Assembly (NCBI RefSeq): GCF_900566085.1 | Contig: NZ_UPHT01000148.1 | Coordinates: 26,996 to 90,995 of the forward strand | Direction: 5' to 3' | Length of the DNA: 64,000 nt | Origin: Mycobacterium attenuatum | GTDB taxonomy: Bacteria; Actinomycetota; Actinomycetes; Mycobacteriales; Mycobacteriaceae | In this document: positions 16,171 through 24,559 of the stretch, piece after piece | Layout: each line of letters starts with the position of its first letter | Position numbering within the stretch: the stretch's first letter is position 1 | Program-made: the position numbers and the translations under genes | Notes under the pieces: model-generated | The model's input: the letters and a program-made list of their open reading frames with translations, nothing else | Databases searched by the model: none | What the model was told of the DNA's origin: nothing

Positions 16171-17856
16171 GTGTCTGGACGGCGACGTGATCATCCGGGC
16201 CGTACGGCTCCAGCTGAGGGCCGCCGGACCCGCAACGGATCGGTCAACGAGCACCCGGGCATGGCCAATTACCCCGCTGATGACACCGACTATCGGCGTC
16301 CGCGCCGTCCACCGCCCATGCCGAGCGCCAACCGCTATCTCCCGCCGCTGGGCGAGGAGCGGCAACCTCCGGGTGAGAGCGAGCCGCCGCCGTCGCGCGG
16401 GTTCAACAACGGCGAACGGATCACCGTCACCCGGGCCGCGGCGATGCGCAGCCGCGAAATGGGCTCGCGCATGTATTGGATGGTCCAGCGCGCCGCCACC
16501 GCCGACGGCGCCGACAAGTCGGGCCTGACCGCGCTGACCTGGCCGGTGATGGCCAACTTTGCCGTCGACTCCGCAATGACGGTTGCGCTGGCCAACACGC
16601 TGTTCTTTGCCGCGGCCAGCGGTGAAAGCAAATCACGCGTTGCCCTCTACCTGCTGATCACTATCGCGCCATTCGCCGTGATCGCACCGCTGATCGGTCC
16701 CGCGCTGGACAAGTTGCAGCACGGCCGACGGGTGGCGCTGGCTCTCTCGTTCGGACTGCGGACCGCCTTGGCGCTGGTCCTGATCATGAACTACGACGGC
16801 GCCACCGGAAGCTTCCCGTCGTGGGTGCTCTATCCGTGTGCGCTGGCAATGATGGTGTTCTCCAAGTCATTCAGCGTGTTGCGGAGCGCGATGACCCCCC
16901 GAGTGATGCCGCCGACGATCGACTTGGTCCGGGTCAATTCCCGGCTGACGGTGTTCGGTCTGCTCGGCGGAACGATGGCCGGTGGCGCCGTTGCCGGTGG
17001 AGTCGAGCTAGCCTGCACCCGCCTGTTCGAGCTCCCGGGCGCACTGTTCGTCGTTGTCGCGATCACCATCGCCGGCGCCTTCTTGTCGATGCGAATCCCG
17101 CGCTGGGTGGAGGTGACCACCGGCGAGGTGCCGGCCACATTGAGCTACCACCGCGACGGCGGCAAGCTGCGGCGAAGCTGGCCGGAGGAAGTCAAGAACC
17201 TCAGCGGAACGCTGCGGCAACCGTTGGGCCGCAACATCATTACCTCACTGTGGGGCAACTGCACCATCAAGGTGATGGTCGGCTTCCTGTTCCTGTATCC
17301 GGCGTTCGTCGCCAAGGCTCACGACGCCGACGGGTGGGTTCAGTTGGCCATGCTGGGTCTGATCGGCGCCGCGGCCGCGATCGGCAACTTCGCCGGCAAT
17401 TTCACCAGCGCGCGTCTGCAACTCGGCCGGCCGGCGGTGCTGGTCGTGCGCTGCACGGTAGTGGTGACCGTGTTCGCGCTGGCGGCCGCGGTGGCCGGCA
17501 ATCTGGCCGCGGCTGCCGTTGCGGCCCTGATCACGTCGGGCTGCAGCGCAATCGCAAAAGCCTCACTGGACGCCTCGCTGCAAGACGATCTGCCCGAGGA
17601 ATCACGGGCGTCGGGCTTCGGCCGTTCGGAGTCGACGCTGCAACTGGCCTGGGTGCTCGGCGGCGCGGTCGGCGTGCTGGTCTACACCGAATTGTGGGTC
17701 GGGTTCACCGCCGTCAGCGCCTTGCTGATATTAGGGCTGGCGCAGACGGTCGTCAGTTTCCGGGGTGACTCGTTGATACCGGGTTTCGGTGGTAATCGGC
17801 CGGTCCTGGCCGAGCAGGAGAGCACCGGCCGCGGTCCGGCGGTGATGCCTCAATGA
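16171..17856 (+). CDS. Major-facilitator-superfamily permease (Rv0876c-like)
   Basis: A protein of 561 residues (GTG at 16171) or 531 (ATG at 16261). The cytosolic N terminus of about 90 residues is Pro/Arg-rich. About 12 hydrophobic helices follow, including VMANFAVDSAMTVALANTLFFAA, VALYLLITIAPFAVIAPLIGPALD, VFGLLGGTMAGGAVAGGV, LFVVVAITIAGAFL and AVGVLVYTELWVGFTAVSALLILGL. The Gly-rich loop GPALDKLQHGRR resembles the MFS loop 2-3 motif. Substrate unknown. The stop overlaps the start of the DUF2771 lipoprotein-like gene by 4 bp, so the pair is co-translated, as in M. tuberculosis. Confidence 0.87.
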   Translation: MSGRRRDHPGRTAPAEGRRTRNGSVNEHPGMANYPADDTDYRRPRRPPPMPSANRYLPPLGEERQPPGESEPPPSRGFNNGERITVTRAAAMRSREMGSRMYWMVQRAATADGADKSGLTALTWPVMANFAVDSAMTVALANTLFFAAASGESKSRVALYLLITIAPFAVIAPLIGPALDKLQHGRRVALALSFGLRTALALVLIMNYDGATGSFPSWVLYPCALAMMVFSKSFSVLRSAMTPRVMPPTIDLVRVNSRLTVFGLLGGTMAGGAVAGGVELACTRLFELPGALFVVVAITIAGAFLSMRIPRWVEVTTGEVPATLSYHRDGGKLRRSWPEEVKNLSGTLRQPLGRNIITSLWGNCTIKVMVGFLFLYPAFVAKAHDADGWVQLAMLGLIGAAAAIGNFAGNFTSARLQLGRPAVLVVRCTVVVTVFALAAAVAGNLAAAAVAALITSGCSAIAKASLDASLQDDLPEESRASGFGRSESTLQLAWVLGGAVGVLVYTELWVGFTAVSALLILGLAQTVVSFRGDSLIPGFGGNRPVLAEQESTGRGPAVMPQ

Positions 17857-18344
17857 AACGCTGGCTAGCCGTACTGATCGCGGTCGGTGTGCTGTTGGTT
17901 TGCGCCGGAGCAGGTTTCGGAGCCTGGTTGCTGGTGCGCGAACCCGGCCCACAGCGACCTGAGATCAGTGCGTACTCGCACGGGCACCTGACCCGCGTCG
18001 GGCCCTACATGTACTGCAACGTGCTGCGGCTCGACGAATGTGCGACGCCGCAGACCCAGGGCGAACTGCCGGTGAGCGAGCGCTATCCGGTACAACTTTC
18101 AGTGCCGCAAGCTATTTCGCGCGCACCATGGCGACTTCTACAGCTCTACGAGGATCCCGCAGATGCCGCCGCCACCATCTTTCGGCCCGACAGCCGGCTG
18201 GCGGTCACCATCCCCACTGTGGACCCGCATCGGGGGCGACTGACCGGGATCGTGGTGCAGTTGTTGACGCTGGTGGTCGACCCCACCTCCGGTGAGCTGC
18301 GGGAGGCGCCGCACGCGGAATGGTCAGTGCGCCTGGTCTTTTGA
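17853..18344 (+). CDS. DUF2771 exported protein (Rv0875c-like)
   Basis: A 163-residue protein with an N-terminal signal or anchor (KRWLAVLIAVGVLLVCAGAGFGAWLLV). The outer domain holds a Cys pair (YCNVLRLDEC), LPVSERYPVQLSVPQAISRAPWRLLQLYED and a C-terminal LTIVVDPTSGEL-like segment. These match the DUF2771 family found next to the MFS gene in mycobacteria. A Cys in the signal (VLLVCAG) could be a lipobox, but the context is not classical. Probably an accessory of the transporter, from the 4-bp ATGA overlap. Function unproven. Confidence 0.85.
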   Translation: MKRWLAVLIAVGVLLVCAGAGFGAWLLVREPGPQRPEISAYSHGHLTRVGPYMYCNVLRLDECATPQTQGELPVSERYPVQLSVPQAISRAPWRLLQLYEDPADAAATIFRPDSRLAVTIPTVDPHRGRLTGIVVQLLTLVVDPTSGELREAPHAEWSVRLVF

Positions 18345-18516
18345 CGCCGAAGTGCGGGCGATGAAGAGGGTGGCTACAGTGCCGCCATGCCGCGGGATCC
18401 GCGTGTCGACACCGGCCGCCCATGTCGCCGAGGCTGATACTCGCTACGTTGCCAACGAGACAGATTCGGCGAACATGCCGGCCGCAGTGGCCAGTCGGGT
18501 GATCCGCGCCTAGCAC

Positions 18517-19696
18517 ATGTCAGCAATTGCGGCGTTTTCCACCCTTTCGCAGCAGTTGGCCTGGCCCACCGAGCACCGCGCCGAGGCTGCTGACCACTGG
18601 GAGGCTGTCGCCGGACGCTGCCACGGGGTGGCCAATCAGGTCTGGCGAGACGCGCTAGCGTGGATTGGCGCGGCGCGGCAGCCGACACGCTGCGCACCGA
18701 GACGCATTCCGACATGCTGACGACCAGCGCGGTGGCCGACCAGTTGCATGAGGCGGCCAAAGTGGCCCGCAGCGGAGCCGCAGATCTGTATGCGGCGCGC
18801 TCGCGGGTGCGCTACGCGGTCCAGGATGCCCGCGCGGCGGGGTTCGATGTCGGCGAAGACCTGTCGGTCACAGATCGAAGCAGTGGTGGGTCGGCCGCGC
18901 AGCGTGCCGCCCGGCTAACCCAGGCACAAGCCTTCGCCGGCGACATCCGCCAACGAGCCGTCCAGCTGTCGGGGTCGATCAGCAAGTCGTCGCCAAAGTC
19001 ACCGCCGTCGTGGCCGGCATCCGCCACGCCGTCCCGCCAACGCCTGTCCCCGCCGCACCGGCACAAGGCAAGCGCGTGCAGGCCATCGACAACCGCACCT
19101 GGAAACAGGACCCGACGCCGGCGCCGACGCCGGAACCTGCCACCGGTTCCGAGCGCCGACGATATTCGCAAGGTGCTGCATAAATTGCCCGTCGGTAATT
19201 CCCCTGATGTCAGGGAGATCCGCTCACCAGAAGACCTTCAGAACCTGTGGAGGTGTGCCCAACAGAACGGGGTAGAAATCCTGAACGGCTAGGGCGATCC
19301 CAGCAAAGGCGCCCGATATCGACTTCCGGACGGCACAACGATTGGGCAACGCTGGGCTGCCGAGTCGACCGGAAAGCCCGTCCTTGATGTCCGGTTCCCC
19401 AGCAAAGGTGGCTATACAAAGGTGCATATCAACCCGCGAGGGGGCGTGCCAGACATTCCCGCACCTGTCAGGCCAGCGCCACCCGAGGTGCCAGCGGTCC
19501 AAGCGCCCGTCGAACCCCCAGCCGCGACGCGCCCACCGGCCACGCCGACGCCCGAACGCGCACCGCCACTGATCGGGATCGGCCCGGTACCGCCAGAATC
19601 CGTGCCACACCCTGTTCACCCGCCCCACAGCCACCACGGGCCCCGGTGCTGGGCAAGGACGAGTTACCCGACCTCGACAAATTCAACCCTGGATGA
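18517..19696 (+). pseudogene. Toxin-like secreted protein, inactivated by frameshifts and a stop
   Basis: Conceptual joining of frames restores one protein of about 390 residues. MSAIAAFSTLSQQLAWP...VWRDALA is followed after a shift near 18657 by VDWRGAAADTLRTETHSDML...LHEAAKVARSGAADLYAARSRVRYAVQDARAAGFDVGEDLSVTDRS. After a shift near 18972 comes VDQQVVAKVTAVVAGIRHAVPPTP; after a shift near 19140 comes ADDIRKVLHKLPVGNSPDVREIRSPEDLQNLW; an in-frame TAG sits at 19290-19292. Then ARYRLPDGTTIGQRWAAESTGKPVLDVRFP...VHINPRGGVPDIPAP, a Pro-rich tail, a shift near 19640 and LGKDELPDLDKFNPG at the end. It resembles a family I recall from mycobacteria: ESX-type alpha-helical N terminus, Pro-rich linker, toxin-like C terminus. 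Family name is uncertain; the decay is directly visible. Confidence 0.72.
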
Positions 19697-19766
19697 CGCC
19701 CTGACGTTGACTCCGACCGGTCGCCGACCAGCGAAAGCCCAAACACACCAACAAAGACGGAGAATT

Positions 19767-20183
19767 ATGACTCGACCCGACGAGAATAGACGGCCGGAGA
19801 CCCAACCAATTGAAACTGCACAAGACCGGCTGCAGGCGGAACTGCTGATCAGTGCGCTGTACGACCTGGTGCCGCTGGCTCAGATCGAATCGGCCATCAC
19901 CCGCGACAACCTCGCTACCACAATTCCCACCCGACAACAGTTCGCCCTGCGGACCATCCGATCGCTCTTGGAAGACGGGCTCATGCAAATTGGGGACCTT
20001 CCCTACCCGGGCGAAAGGTTCGCAGGGTGGGACCTCTCGGTGGACGCTGCTATGGAGCGCGTCTCCAACCTTTTTGTCAGCAAATACGATGAGCCTGATC
20101 TGCGGGAATTCACGATCTGGCTGGGCCTCACGCCCGCCGGAGAACGGCAAGCCCACAAGTTCAAAGGTGACTCGACGGGCTGA
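19767..20183 (+). CDS. Putative immunity protein paired with toxin-like pseudogene
   Basis: A 138-residue soluble acidic protein, all-alpha by eye: QDRLQAELLISALYDLVPLAQIESAITRDNL, PTRQQFALRTIRSLLEDGLMQIGDLP, GWDLSVDAAMERVSNLFVSKYDEPDLREFTIWLGLTPAGERQAHKF. It has a winged-helix-like look (TIRSLLEDGLM...GLTPAGE). The ATG at 19767 is preceded by GGAG 4 nt upstream and lies 70 bp after the end of the toxin-like pseudogene, the usual place for a cognate immunity gene. The frame is intact although the toxin is broken. The immunity role is an inference from position and size. Confidence 0.6.
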   Translation: MTRPDENRRPETQPIETAQDRLQAELLISALYDLVPLAQIESAITRDNLATTIPTRQQFALRTIRSLLEDGLMQIGDLPYPGERFAGWDLSVDAAMERVSNLFVSKYDEPDLREFTIWLGLTPAGERQAHKFKGDSTG

Positions 20184-20256
20184 TTCGTCAAGCGCGCAGT
20201 AATAGGGCAGTACTCGTCAACGATTTTCAGTCACGCACGTCGACACCGGAATCCCC

Positions 20257-21261
20257 TTACGCCCCATGGCCGGCCGGCACCCGTTCCTCCTCGACCGGCG
20301 GGCCTGGTGGCGTCCCATCGCCGAAAGGCCTGCCGCCCAATACTCCCCGATCATGTGGTGTGAGCCATCCGGCTAGCTCAGGCCCCTTGGGCACGATACG
20401 GGTCGGGTTGATGTCGGCGTGCACGATGTAGTAGTGCTGCTTGATCTGAACGAAGTCGACGGTATCGCCGAAGCCGGGTGTCTGGAACAGGTCACGGGCA
20501 TAAGCCCATAACACCGGCATCTCGCTCAACTTGCACCGATTGCACTTGAAGTGCCCGTGGTACACCGGGTCGAAGCGGACCAGCGTGGTGAACAACCGCA
20601 CGTCGGCCTCGGTGATGGTGTCGCCCACCAGGTATCGCTGCATCGCCAGGCGGTCGCTGACCCAATCCAGCGCGGTGAACAGCCGGGCGTAGGCGGCATC
20701 GTAGGCCTCCTGCGAACCGGCAAAGCCACAGCGGTAAACCCCATTGTTGATTTCGGTGTAGACCCTCTTGCTTACCTCGTCGATCTCGGCCCGCAATACC
20801 TCGGGGTAGAGCTGCGGCGCACCGTCGCGATGGTATGCGGCCCACTGCGTGGAAAGGTCCAAGGTGATGTGCGCGAAATCGTTGGTGACCACCGCCCCGC
20901 TGGCCACCTCGACGATTGCCGGGACCGTAATGCCCTTGGGGTAGTTGGGGAAACGCTTGAAATAGGCGTCCTGCAGGCGCGGGATTTTCAGTACCGGGTC
21001 GACGCCCCCGGGATCGAGGTCGAACGTCCAGCTGCGCTCGTCGTGGGTGGGACCGCAAAACCCGATGGACAGCACGGGCTCCAGGCCAAGCAGCCGCCGC
21101 ACAATGATGGTGCGGTTGGCCCAGGGGCAGGCGCGGGCGACCACAAGGCGGTAGCGGCCCGGCTCCACCGGATAACCATCTCGACCGTCCGCGGTGATGC
21201 GGGTGGTGATGTAGTCGGTGTCGCGGTTGAACTCGCCCGTCCCGGCGACGTAACCGGCCAT
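20257..21261 (-). CDS. Xi-class glutathione S-transferase-like protein / glutathionyl-hydroquinone reductase
   Basis: A 334-residue cytosolic enzyme of the YqjG/ECM4 family: redox motif ARACPWANRTIIVRRLLGLE with the catalytic Cys of CPWA at about residue 45, the DERSWTFDLDPGGVDPVLKIPRLQDAY segment, VPAIVE at the thioredoxin-fold thiol-binding turn, and the helical domain with IYTEINNGVYRCGFAGSQEAYD and YLVGDTITEADVRLFTTLVRFDPVYHGHFKCN. Family members reduce S-glutathionyl-hydroquinones. Mycobacteria use mycothiol rather than glutathione, so the physiological thiol is open. It begins 6 bp after the fadE10 stop and is therefore co-transcribed with it. Confidence 0.9.
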   Translation of the reverse strand: MAGYVAGTGEFNRDTDYITTRITADGRDGYPVEPGRYRLVVARACPWANRTIIVRRLLGLEPVLSIGFCGPTHDERSWTFDLDPGGVDPVLKIPRLQDAYFKRFPNYPKGITVPAIVEVASGAVVTNDFAHITLDLSTQWAAYHRDGAPQLYPEVLRAEIDEVSKRVYTEINNGVYRCGFAGSQEAYDAAYARLFTALDWVSDRLAMQRYLVGDTITEADVRLFTTLVRFDPVYHGHFKCNRCKLSEMPVLWAYARDLFQTPGFGDTVDFVQIKQHYYIVHADINPTRIVPKGPELAGWLTPHDRGVLGGRPFGDGTPPGPPVEEERVPAGHGA

Positions 21262-21267
21262 GGGCGA

Positions 21268-23214
21268 CTAAAGCTGTGCTTCAGCTGGCAATGTCAGGAA
21301 TCGACGGGCCAGATTGGATTCGGTGGAAGGCCCTGGTTCCCAGGGCGCGATCCAAGGTCCGGTGCCCTCCGACTGATCGATGATCCCCTCCTCCAGCCAG
21401 GTGTAGCGACCCTCCAGCACGTCGTTGGTCAGGCGAACGTCGCTGCTGTCGGTGTTGGCCCACAATGCGTGGAACAGCGCCTCGACTCGCAGAGTCGCTT
21501 GCTCGCAGAAGATTTCGGCCAGCTCATAGGCCTGATGACCGACGACCGGGTCCGCAGCCCGTTGGGCCTCGGCACGGACGCACGCCGCGGACATGGCGAA
21601 CAGCTCCGCACCGATATCGACGATGCGCCCGAGGAACCCTTGCTTTTGCTCCAGCCGCGCCTGCCAACGCGCCATCCCGTAGAAGGTGTTGCGGGCCAGC
21701 TTACGCGTGGAGCGTTCGACGAATCGCAGATGCGACGCCAGTGGGCCGAATTCCTGATATGCCGTGGGTCGCTGCCCTTCGCCGAATACCAGCTGCGGCA
21801 ACCACTTTGCATAGAACCCACTGGCACCGACCGCTGCTGCGGCCTTCTGGCGCAGATCGGTCTCGGGTTTGGCGAGATCACCGGCGGCTGTCAGGTGCGC
21901 GTCCACCGCCTCCCGCGCGATGAGCAGCCGCATGATCTCACTGGATCCCTCAAAGATTCGGTTGATCCGCATGTCCCGCAGCGACTGCTCGACCGGTGCC
22001 GCGCGCTCACCTCGAGCGGCCAACGACTCGGCGGTCTCGTACCCTCGTCCGCCCCGTATCTGCAGCAGCTCGTCGGCAATCCGACACGTCATCTCGCTGG
22101 ACCACAACTTGGCCAGCGCAGCCTCGATGCGAATGTCGTTGCGACCCTCGTCGGCCATCTGGCCGGACAGCTCGACCACAGCGTCCAGCGCGTAGGTGGT
22201 GGCGGCGATGAACGCGATCTTGCCGGCCACCGCCTCGTGTTTGCCTACCGGCTTTCCCCACTGCACCCGCTCACGCGACCATTCACGCGCTATCTTCAGC
22301 GACCACTTGCACGATCCGGTGACCATCGCCGGTATCGCCAATCGTCCGGCGTTGAGTGTGGTCAGCGCGATCTTGAGACCGTCGCCCTCCCGACCGATCA
22401 GGTTCTCGGCGGGAACCCGCACGCGGTGCAGCCTGGTTACGCCGTTCTCGATACCGCGCAGTCCCATGAACTTGTTGCGCCGCTCCACGGTGATCCCGGG
22501 CGAGTCAGCCTCCACGACGAAAGCGCTTATGCCGCCCCGATGCCCCTCGCTTTTGGGGACCCGGGCCATGACGACCAGCAGTTCGGCGACCACGCCATTG
22601 GTAGTCCACAGTTTGAGGCCCTCGAGTTCGTAAGCCCCGCCGTCCTCGATCGGTGTTGCCGTCGCGGCCAGCCGCGCCGGGTCGGAGCCCACGTCGGGCT
22701 CGGTGAGCAGGAACGCCGAGAGGGCGCCAGCGGCGCACCGCGGCAAGAACTTCCGCTTCTGCTCCGGGCTACCGGCAAGCTTCAACGGTTCGGGCACACC
22801 GATCGACTGGTGGGCCGACAGCAGTGCGCCCAGGCTCGGATGCACCGTCGAGGCCATCATCAGCGCGCGGTTGTAGGCAACCTGCGACATGTTCAATCCG
22901 CCATACTCGGCCGGTATTTTCATGCCGAAGCAACCCAGTTCGGCCAGGCCCTTCACGTATTCGTCGGGAATCTGGGCATCGCGCTCAATGACGCTGCCGT
23001 CGACGGTGGCGAGGAATTCCCGCAACTTGCCCAGGAATGCCCCGATGCGAGCCTCGTCAGCTTCGGACGGTTTTGGAAACGGATGTATCAGTTCGAGCGG
23101 GAAGCGGCCGAGAAAAATTTCCTTTGCAAAAGATGGTTTGTCCCAACCACTTTCGCGCGATTCTTCGGCAAGCGCTCGCGCCTGCTGTTCGGTGACTTGC
23201 ACTTGCTGCGCCAT
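21268..23214 (-). CDS. fadE10: Acyl-CoA dehydrogenase FadE10
   Basis: A 648-residue flavoenzyme (longer than a typical 380-400-residue ACAD, as in VLCAD-like proteins). The core is the ACAD fold: LAELGCFGMKIPAEYGGLNMS, FLLTEPDVGSDPARLAATA (flavin/substrate loop), LWTTNGVVAELLVVMARV, IRGGRGYETAESL and MRINRIFEGSSEIMRLLIAREAVDAHL, which holds the catalytic Glu region. An extra C-terminal domain of about 190 residues follows. It should oxidise an acyl-CoA to the trans-2-enoyl-CoA. GAGGAGG lies 6 nt before the ATG. Length matches Rv0873. The Xi-class GST-like gene follows in an operon. Confidence 0.93.
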   Translation of the reverse strand: MAQQVQVTEQQARALAEESRESGWDKPSFAKEIFLGRFPLELIHPFPKPSEADEARIGAFLGKLREFLATVDGSVIERDAQIPDEYVKGLAELGCFGMKIPAEYGGLNMSQVAYNRALMMASTVHPSLGALLSAHQSIGVPEPLKLAGSPEQKRKFLPRCAAGALSAFLLTEPDVGSDPARLAATATPIEDGGAYELEGLKLWTTNGVVAELLVVMARVPKSEGHRGGISAFVVEADSPGITVERRNKFMGLRGIENGVTRLHRVRVPAENLIGREGDGLKIALTTLNAGRLAIPAMVTGSCKWSLKIAREWSRERVQWGKPVGKHEAVAGKIAFIAATTYALDAVVELSGQMADEGRNDIRIEAALAKLWSSEMTCRIADELLQIRGGRGYETAESLAARGERAAPVEQSLRDMRINRIFEGSSEIMRLLIAREAVDAHLTAAGDLAKPETDLRQKAAAAVGASGFYAKWLPQLVFGEGQRPTAYQEFGPLASHLRFVERSTRKLARNTFYGMARWQARLEQKQGFLGRIVDIGAELFAMSAACVRAEAQRAADPVVGHQAYELAEIFCEQATLRVEALFHALWANTDSSDVRLTNDVLEGRYTWLEEGIIDQSEGTGPWIAPWEPGPSTESNLARRFLTLPAEAQL

Positions 23215-23587
23215 CGCGGCCTCCTCGCCGATGAACCGATATGAGGATTGATTACCCGGTTCCTGCCCGATAGTACGACGCAGCGCGGCCCAAATGACCG
23301 CTTCCGGGTCTCAACAAAAGCTGGGCGGTCGCCCAGCGCAGCCCGCGCACTGTTGGGCGCCCGGACCGGCGGGCTCGTCGCGGCGCCGCGCGCCGGTTAT
23401 GACACAGCCACGATCACAGCACGACCATTAACCACCAAAAGTGTTGCCTGCTAAACATGTTCAGCCGCCAGCCCGCGACCACAAATCGCAGACCCGGCGG
23501 ATCCGACCGACCAGCGGTGCGACAACAGGGCCACCGCGCGACATCAACGGCAGCTGGTCGCGCCGGCAGCATCGGGTGCTGGCGCGG
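23215..23587. other. Intergenic, no gene seen
   Basis: About 370 bp between fadE10 (start) and the cold-shock gene (end). I find no frame with recognisable content; the part at 23,395-23,460 is slightly AT-richer. In M. tuberculosis I recall PE_PGRS15 in this interval; nothing like a PE domain remains here. Confidence 0.45.
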
Positions 23588-23992
23588 TTAAGCGTCCAAC
23601 TCCCGCGCCACCGCCTTGACCACCTCGGAAACCCGCCGAGCCGTCTTGCGATCGGGGTAGCGGCCCTTGCGCAACTCGGGCTGCACCGTGCTCTCCAGCA
23701 AGGTGATCATGTCCTCGACCATGCCGTGCAGTTCATCGGGACTGTGTTTGTGCTCGACCGCCTCACGGCGCGTGCGAGCCAGGCTCGGTGGCGGGTCGAT
23801 CAGCTTGAGGCTCAGCGCCTGCGGTCCGCGCCGCCCGGACGCGATCCCGAACTCCACGCGTTGCCCCGCTTTAAGTCCCTCGACACCCGCCGGCAACGCC
23901 GAGGAACGGACGTAGACGTCCTCGCCGTCCTCCTGCGACAGGAAGCCGAACCCCTTTTCGGAGTCGTACCACTTCACCTTGCCGGTCGGCAC
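23588..23992 (-). CDS. cspB: Cold-shock-domain protein CspB-like (Rv0871)
   Basis: A 134-residue protein with an N-terminal cold-shock OB-fold: PTGKVKWYDSEKGFGFLSQEDGEDVYVRSSAL (RNP1-like KGFGFL and RNP2-like VYVRSSAL), then LKAGQRVEFGIASGRRGPQALSLKLIDP. A C-terminal extension of about 65 residues (HSPDELHGMVEDMITLLESTVQPELRKGRYPDRKTARRVSEVVKAVARELDA) is helical and typical of the longer actinobacterial form. It should bind single-stranded RNA or DNA. The GTG at 23992 fits both the domain start and the remembered length; the frame to 24052 is non-conserved. Confidence 0.88.
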   Translation of the reverse strand: MPTGKVKWYDSEKGFGFLSQEDGEDVYVRSSALPAGVEGLKAGQRVEFGIASGRRGPQALSLKLIDPPPSLARTRREAVEHKHSPDELHGMVEDMITLLESTVQPELRKGRYPDRKTARRVSEVVKAVARELDA

Positions 23993-24154
23993 TGCTCTCA
24001 CCTGCTTGTCTGACGGATCGCTGGGAATTCCACACCAAGAAGCGCCCCACATGCGCAGGACGCAATGACGATCTCAGATCCTACTCGGATCGTCGCCCGC
24101 CAAGCATCCGTGTTTACCCGTACTGAGTAGGCTGGCATTACCGCTGGAGGAGAT

Positions 24155-24559
24155 ATGCGCCTGATTCTGAACGTTATCTGGCTGGTCTTCGGTGGCCTGT
24201 GGCTGGCCATCGGGTACCTGGTCGCGGCGTTGGTCTGTTTCCTTCTCATCGTCACTATCCCGTTCGGCTTTGCGGCCCTGCGCATCGCGTTGTACACGTT
24301 TTGGCCGTTCGGCAGGACGATTGTCGACAAGCCGAGCGCTGGGACCGGTGCCCTGCTGGGTAACGTCATCTGGGTATTGCTGTTCGGTATCTGGCTGGCA
24401 ATCGGGCATGTGGTCAGCGCGGTGGCGATGGCCGCCACGATCGTCGGCATTCCGCTGGCCCTGGCCAATCTCAAATTGATCCCGGTGTCTTTGGTGCCGT
24501 TGGGCAAAGAAATAGTTCCTGTCGGTGCGCCGGCGCGAGTCGAACGTGTGACCGCATGA
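24155..24559 (+). CDS. YccF-domain inner-membrane protein (Rv0870c-like)
   Basis: A 134-residue membrane protein with the internally duplicated YccF domain: LNVIWLVFGGLWLAIGYLVAALVCFLLIVTIPFGFAALRIALYTFWPFGR and GNVIWVLLFGIWLAIGHVVSAVAMAATIVGIPLALANLKLIPVSLVPLGK are clear repeats of the same unit, about four helices in all. GGAGGAG precedes the ATG. The stop overlaps the moaA2 start by 4 bp (ATGA). Function unknown. Confidence 0.9.
   Translation: MRLILNVIWLVFGGLWLAIGYLVAALVCFLLIVTIPFGFAALRIALYTFWPFGRTIVDKPSAGTGALLGNVIWVLLFGIWLAIGHVVSAVAMAATIVGIPLALANLKLIPVSLVPLGKEIVPVGAPARVERVTA

Noticed and set aside
20551..23244. 897-codon plus-strand open frame
   Set aside because: It is antisense to the well-supported GST-like and fadE10 genes; Arg/His/Gly/Val-rich composition and no motif mark it as a high-GC shadow frame.
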